Source of the DNA: Varanus komodoensis
Lineage: Eukaryota; Chordata; Lepidosauria; Squamata; Varanidae
Length of the DNA stretch: 64,000 nt
Reading direction: 5' to 3'
NCBI RefSeq assembly: GCF_004798865.1
Contig: NW_025336481.1
Location: 28,920,863-28,984,862, forward strand
A program made the translations under genes and the position numbers. The notes below the pieces were generated by a model. That model saw only the letters and a program-made list of their open reading frames with translations, ran no database searches and was not told where the DNA came from. Positions 61,190-64,000 of the stretch are shown here, piece by piece (the stretch's first letter is position 1; the number at the start of each line of letters is the position of its first letter).

Positions 61190-61680
61190 TGTAACTCCTA
61201 TGCTGTGGGAATTGCACTGGCTGCCTATTCACTATGGAGCCAGGTTCGGGCACTAGAGTATAAAACCCTAAAAAACCTGGGACCAGGATACTTCTTGCCT
61301 ACTGAACCACTGAGGTCATCAGGTGTGCCTGGTGGTTTCATATGCACCTGTGTCCCGATCAAGGTCCATCTAAGGTCCATTCAACATAGTGGCTCCATCT
61401 TTGTGGAAGTCCCTGCCTTTGGAGGTCAGGCATGCACAACACTGTTGTTTCTGGAGTCTTCTGAATACATCCTTATTTCAGGATGTGCCTTAACTTCCCA
61501 TTCAAGACCAAGCCATCCCACAGTGCTAGACAGTTCCAGAGTGAACAGTATATGGGTGCATAATCTCTCCCCTCCTCCCTATTGGCTATAATGAGGATCA
61601 CAGCTAAGCCCAGAAGGAACAAAGAACTTGGAGGATGGATGTAAATGACACCAGCATTCCTGCTAATAATAAATAAAATT
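61190..61680 (+). mobile_element. L2-group LINE, C-terminal ORF end and tail
   Basis: The translation includes ALAAYSLWSQVRALEYKTLK and NLGPGYFLPTEPLRSS, parallel to the LINE segment 'HWLPIxxRIxFKxLxLxYKALxxLGPxYL', then a GCxxFVEVPAF-like block. It ends in an ATAATAAATAAAATT tail near 61680. It is antisense to MYF5 and its left boundary is approximate. Confidence 0.65.
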
Positions 61681-64000
61681 ATTTTAAAAGTGTTTCTTCT
61701 GTATTCCTATGAGTCCTGACTCTACCAGACCACTGCAGCTTTCTAACTAGGCCACTCTAGTCCAGATTCTGCATGGTAGGATGTATAGAAAGCTGCCATC
61801 AGAAGCTCTTTGGCATTCTGCTTCCAAAACAAGAGGTTTCGGCATGCCTGGTTTACAGAGCCACCCAACTTGAAAACCCTGTTCCTACTAGCCCTTGGTG
61901 TATGGTTACTCAATGGAATGTTTATGTAGTCAGAGAGTCTCTTTCTTATGCCACATGTTCAAGGTCGGAGACCTGGTGTTAAAATCAGGAGTCCTGGTGA
62001 GCTGCAGTCCACTTTTAAGTCTTAAAAGTGGGCTGCAGCAACGTCCTACCTTCCTTCAGGAAGCAGGCTATGGGACATCATGCTACTGTTGCTGGAGCAG
62101 AAACACAGTGGAGTCAGTGGGAGAGGAGGAAGAGCGCCACAGTGTGAGGTTAAAATGTTTAGCACAACATGTCTGCATGGCCTCTTGTTCCCCAACTTTG
62201 TGATTCTGTTTTACTGCTGAAAATAGGAGTAATAACAGGGTTGATGGAAGTGCTACTGAACTGCTACTTCTTTGGATAGTACTGACACATTTGAGGCATC
62301 TAATGTAGGATTAGGGGACAGAAGCCCAGGACCTCACAAAGCAGGGCGACCCCCAAGTGCTGCAGAGACAATTTACCCCACATCATCCTCCCTATGCATT
62401 ACCATCCAAAGTGCTGCCCTCCCCGTAAGAGTCCTGAGTCTAAACTTACCTAACAGTGACCCTGAAATCAGGCGGGTGTTAGGAACTATACTGAGCAAAA
62501 TGTGTGCCTCAATGCTTGTGTCCTCCAGAGGATGTGTTTGTGTGTGCTCTGCTCCCATCCTTCTGAGAAGCCAGCCAGCCAGCCGAGTCTTCCGTTTCAA
62601 AGCCCCTTTGGATGGCACCACCTCCTCCAGCCTGCTTTCTCAGAAATGAGGCAAAGGAAGAGGGAGCCAAGGCCAAGCAGTGTCATTCTTTCCAGGATGC
62701 ACGTACAGCACTGACCATGAAGAATGGATTGGAGCAAAAGAAAACTACAACCAGCCAAGAAAAGGAAACTTTCCCAGGACTTAAACCCATGACCAGCAAA
62801 GCTTGGCATGTCAGTAGCAAAGCAACAAAGAATGTACCATAGCACACACTAGTGTGTGAGAGAAATGTCATCAAAAATGAACATGGGAGAAACAAACACT
62901 CCGTCTCATCTGATGAGATGGTGATGTGCGTGGCCGCAGAGGTGGGAAGGCACCTCCGCCCTTATGCTGCTCTGTACGTAAACAGTCTTCATCAGATGAG
63001 CACACAGTAGAAAACTCTAGTGGTAAAATCTTCTGTACATTTACTCCTATGCGAGCCGGTTCTAAAAGGCTCACACCAAAGGAATTGAATCTAGGATTGT
63101 GCACTCTTTTTCTCACATATGCACGCGTACACACACACAGACATGTGCAGGGGCATAGCAGAGGAGGACACCGGCCCACAGCTTTAGGACCTTTTCCAGA
63201 GTGAGAGCAAGGAGGCCACCTGCTGCAGCCAGGTAATTGCAGGCCCTGCTTGCACTTGCAGCTGAATGAGGTAATGGGGAGGCTTTCAAGTTCTGACTAT
63301 TCTAAAATGGAAAAAATACAATGAAGTTGGATACTATTTCTGCTTCACTCTACAAGTTTAAACCATGACACTTTTTTTCCTAAGGTGCTTAGCATGTCTA
63401 ATGCTAGGTGAAAGATGGGATTTCAGCTGGCTGAAGATAAACATCATGTGTTTCGCCTGTTCAAACAAATAGAGTCAGAATTAAGCAGCACTGAGTTCAG
63501 TGGTTATAAGCCTTGTCATTGGGCTGATACTAATAAATTGAGTATCCCACTGCAGCCCTTTGGTTTGTGAATGCACATTGTGATTATGAGTTCCTCCGTT
63601 GCAACTTTAGCACTCTCTCTCCCTCTCATGTGCACACACGTGAAGGTCATTCTCCAGGACAATCCTGTTAGACAATTGCGCAAGCAGATTCCCACTTAAA
63701 ATATAACCACACCCAGGTATTTTGAAAGACAATAACAGCTAGCAGCAAGTCCTCAGTGGAACTTTTTCCCAGCCAAGCATGCTAGGACCCTCGCCAGTGA
63801 CTCCCACACACACTGCTTCATGGATTCGACACATGAAAGCCTGCTTGTGTCAAGGAACTTCAAAGCAACCTATGGGAAGAACCTAAGTCGTGAGTGGCGC
63901 TAATTGCCTTCGGGACTCTGGCCAGTAAGGCTCATAATACAATGCCACGAGCGCTTACTCAGAATCAACACCCACCGACTTCCGCGTCGTTAATCCCAAG

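Larger units (their letters stand above)
60512..64000 (-). other. MYF5: MYF5 intron 1 (at least 3.5 kb), expanded by transposons
   Basis: This is sequence upstream of MYF5 exon 2 in gene orientation. No bHLH-coding exon was found in any minus frame, so exon 1 should lie past 64000. The stretch holds a SINE split by a long palindromic element (60590-60896) and an L2-type LINE 3' piece (61190-61680). I see nothing identifiable in 61700-64000. Confidence 0.65.

Noticed and set aside
61025-61591. 188-codon plus-strand open frame as a host gene
   Set aside because: Its middle matches the C-terminal LINE segment (ALEYKTLKNLGPGYFLP); it is a transposon remnant antisense to MYF5.
60512-64000. MYF5 exon 1 (bHLH) inside the window
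   Set aside because: No minus-strand frame carries the basic or helix-loop-helix motifs; it is presumed to lie beyond the right edge.

Overview
The window is vertebrate nuclear DNA, most likely from a squamate reptile (lizard or snake). The host is inferred from the repeats: CR1 LINEs in both orientations, L2-group LINE pieces, a BovB (RTE) LINE 3' end, two families of tRNA-derived SINEs, hAT-type non-autonomous elements and many short palindromic units. Together these resemble squamate genomes. The two genes alone would fit any tetrapod.

Two host genes are present and point towards each other. LIN7A (+ strand) has all five coding exons in the window: 621-666, 15530-15648, 29542-29613, 32853-33062 and 33814-34020. 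They join in frame to a 217-residue L27-PDZ scaffold protein. Its first exon lies in a CpG island at about 1-1090. The stop codon TAG is followed directly by a consensus splice donor, so the 3'UTR is probably on a separate exon; a good acceptor lies at 35502. MYF5 (- strand) is partial: exon 3 (58439-58632) and exon 2 (60436-60511) are recognisable from the conserved C-terminal half of this myogenic bHLH factor. Exon 1, with the bHLH domain, is not seen and presumably lies beyond 64000. LIN7A and MYF5 are also convergent neighbours in mammals, so the synteny is ancestral.

Layout: 1-1090 CpG-island promoter and LIN7A exon 1; 667-15529 intron 1, with a composite hAT/satellite structure at 9618-10908 and a 100-N assembly gap inside a GA microsatellite; 15649-29541 intron 2, with a CR1, several SINEs and AT-rich stretches that look like conserved non-coding DNA; 29614-33813 introns 3 and 4; 34021-58438 LIN7A 3' flank and intergenic DNA, with a TIR element, an L2 fossil carrying a recognisable reverse-transcriptase core, an antisense CR1 and a BovB tail; 58439-64000 the 3' part of MYF5 with an intron 1 enlarged by transposons.

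I found no bacterial-type operon, CRISPR array, rRNA or functional tRNA, and no convincing novel gene system. The most unusual structure is the hAT composite: two same-orientation hAT copies enclosing a 177-bp satellite with telomere-like CCCTAA motifs, with near-matching 8-bp flanks only at its outer ends.
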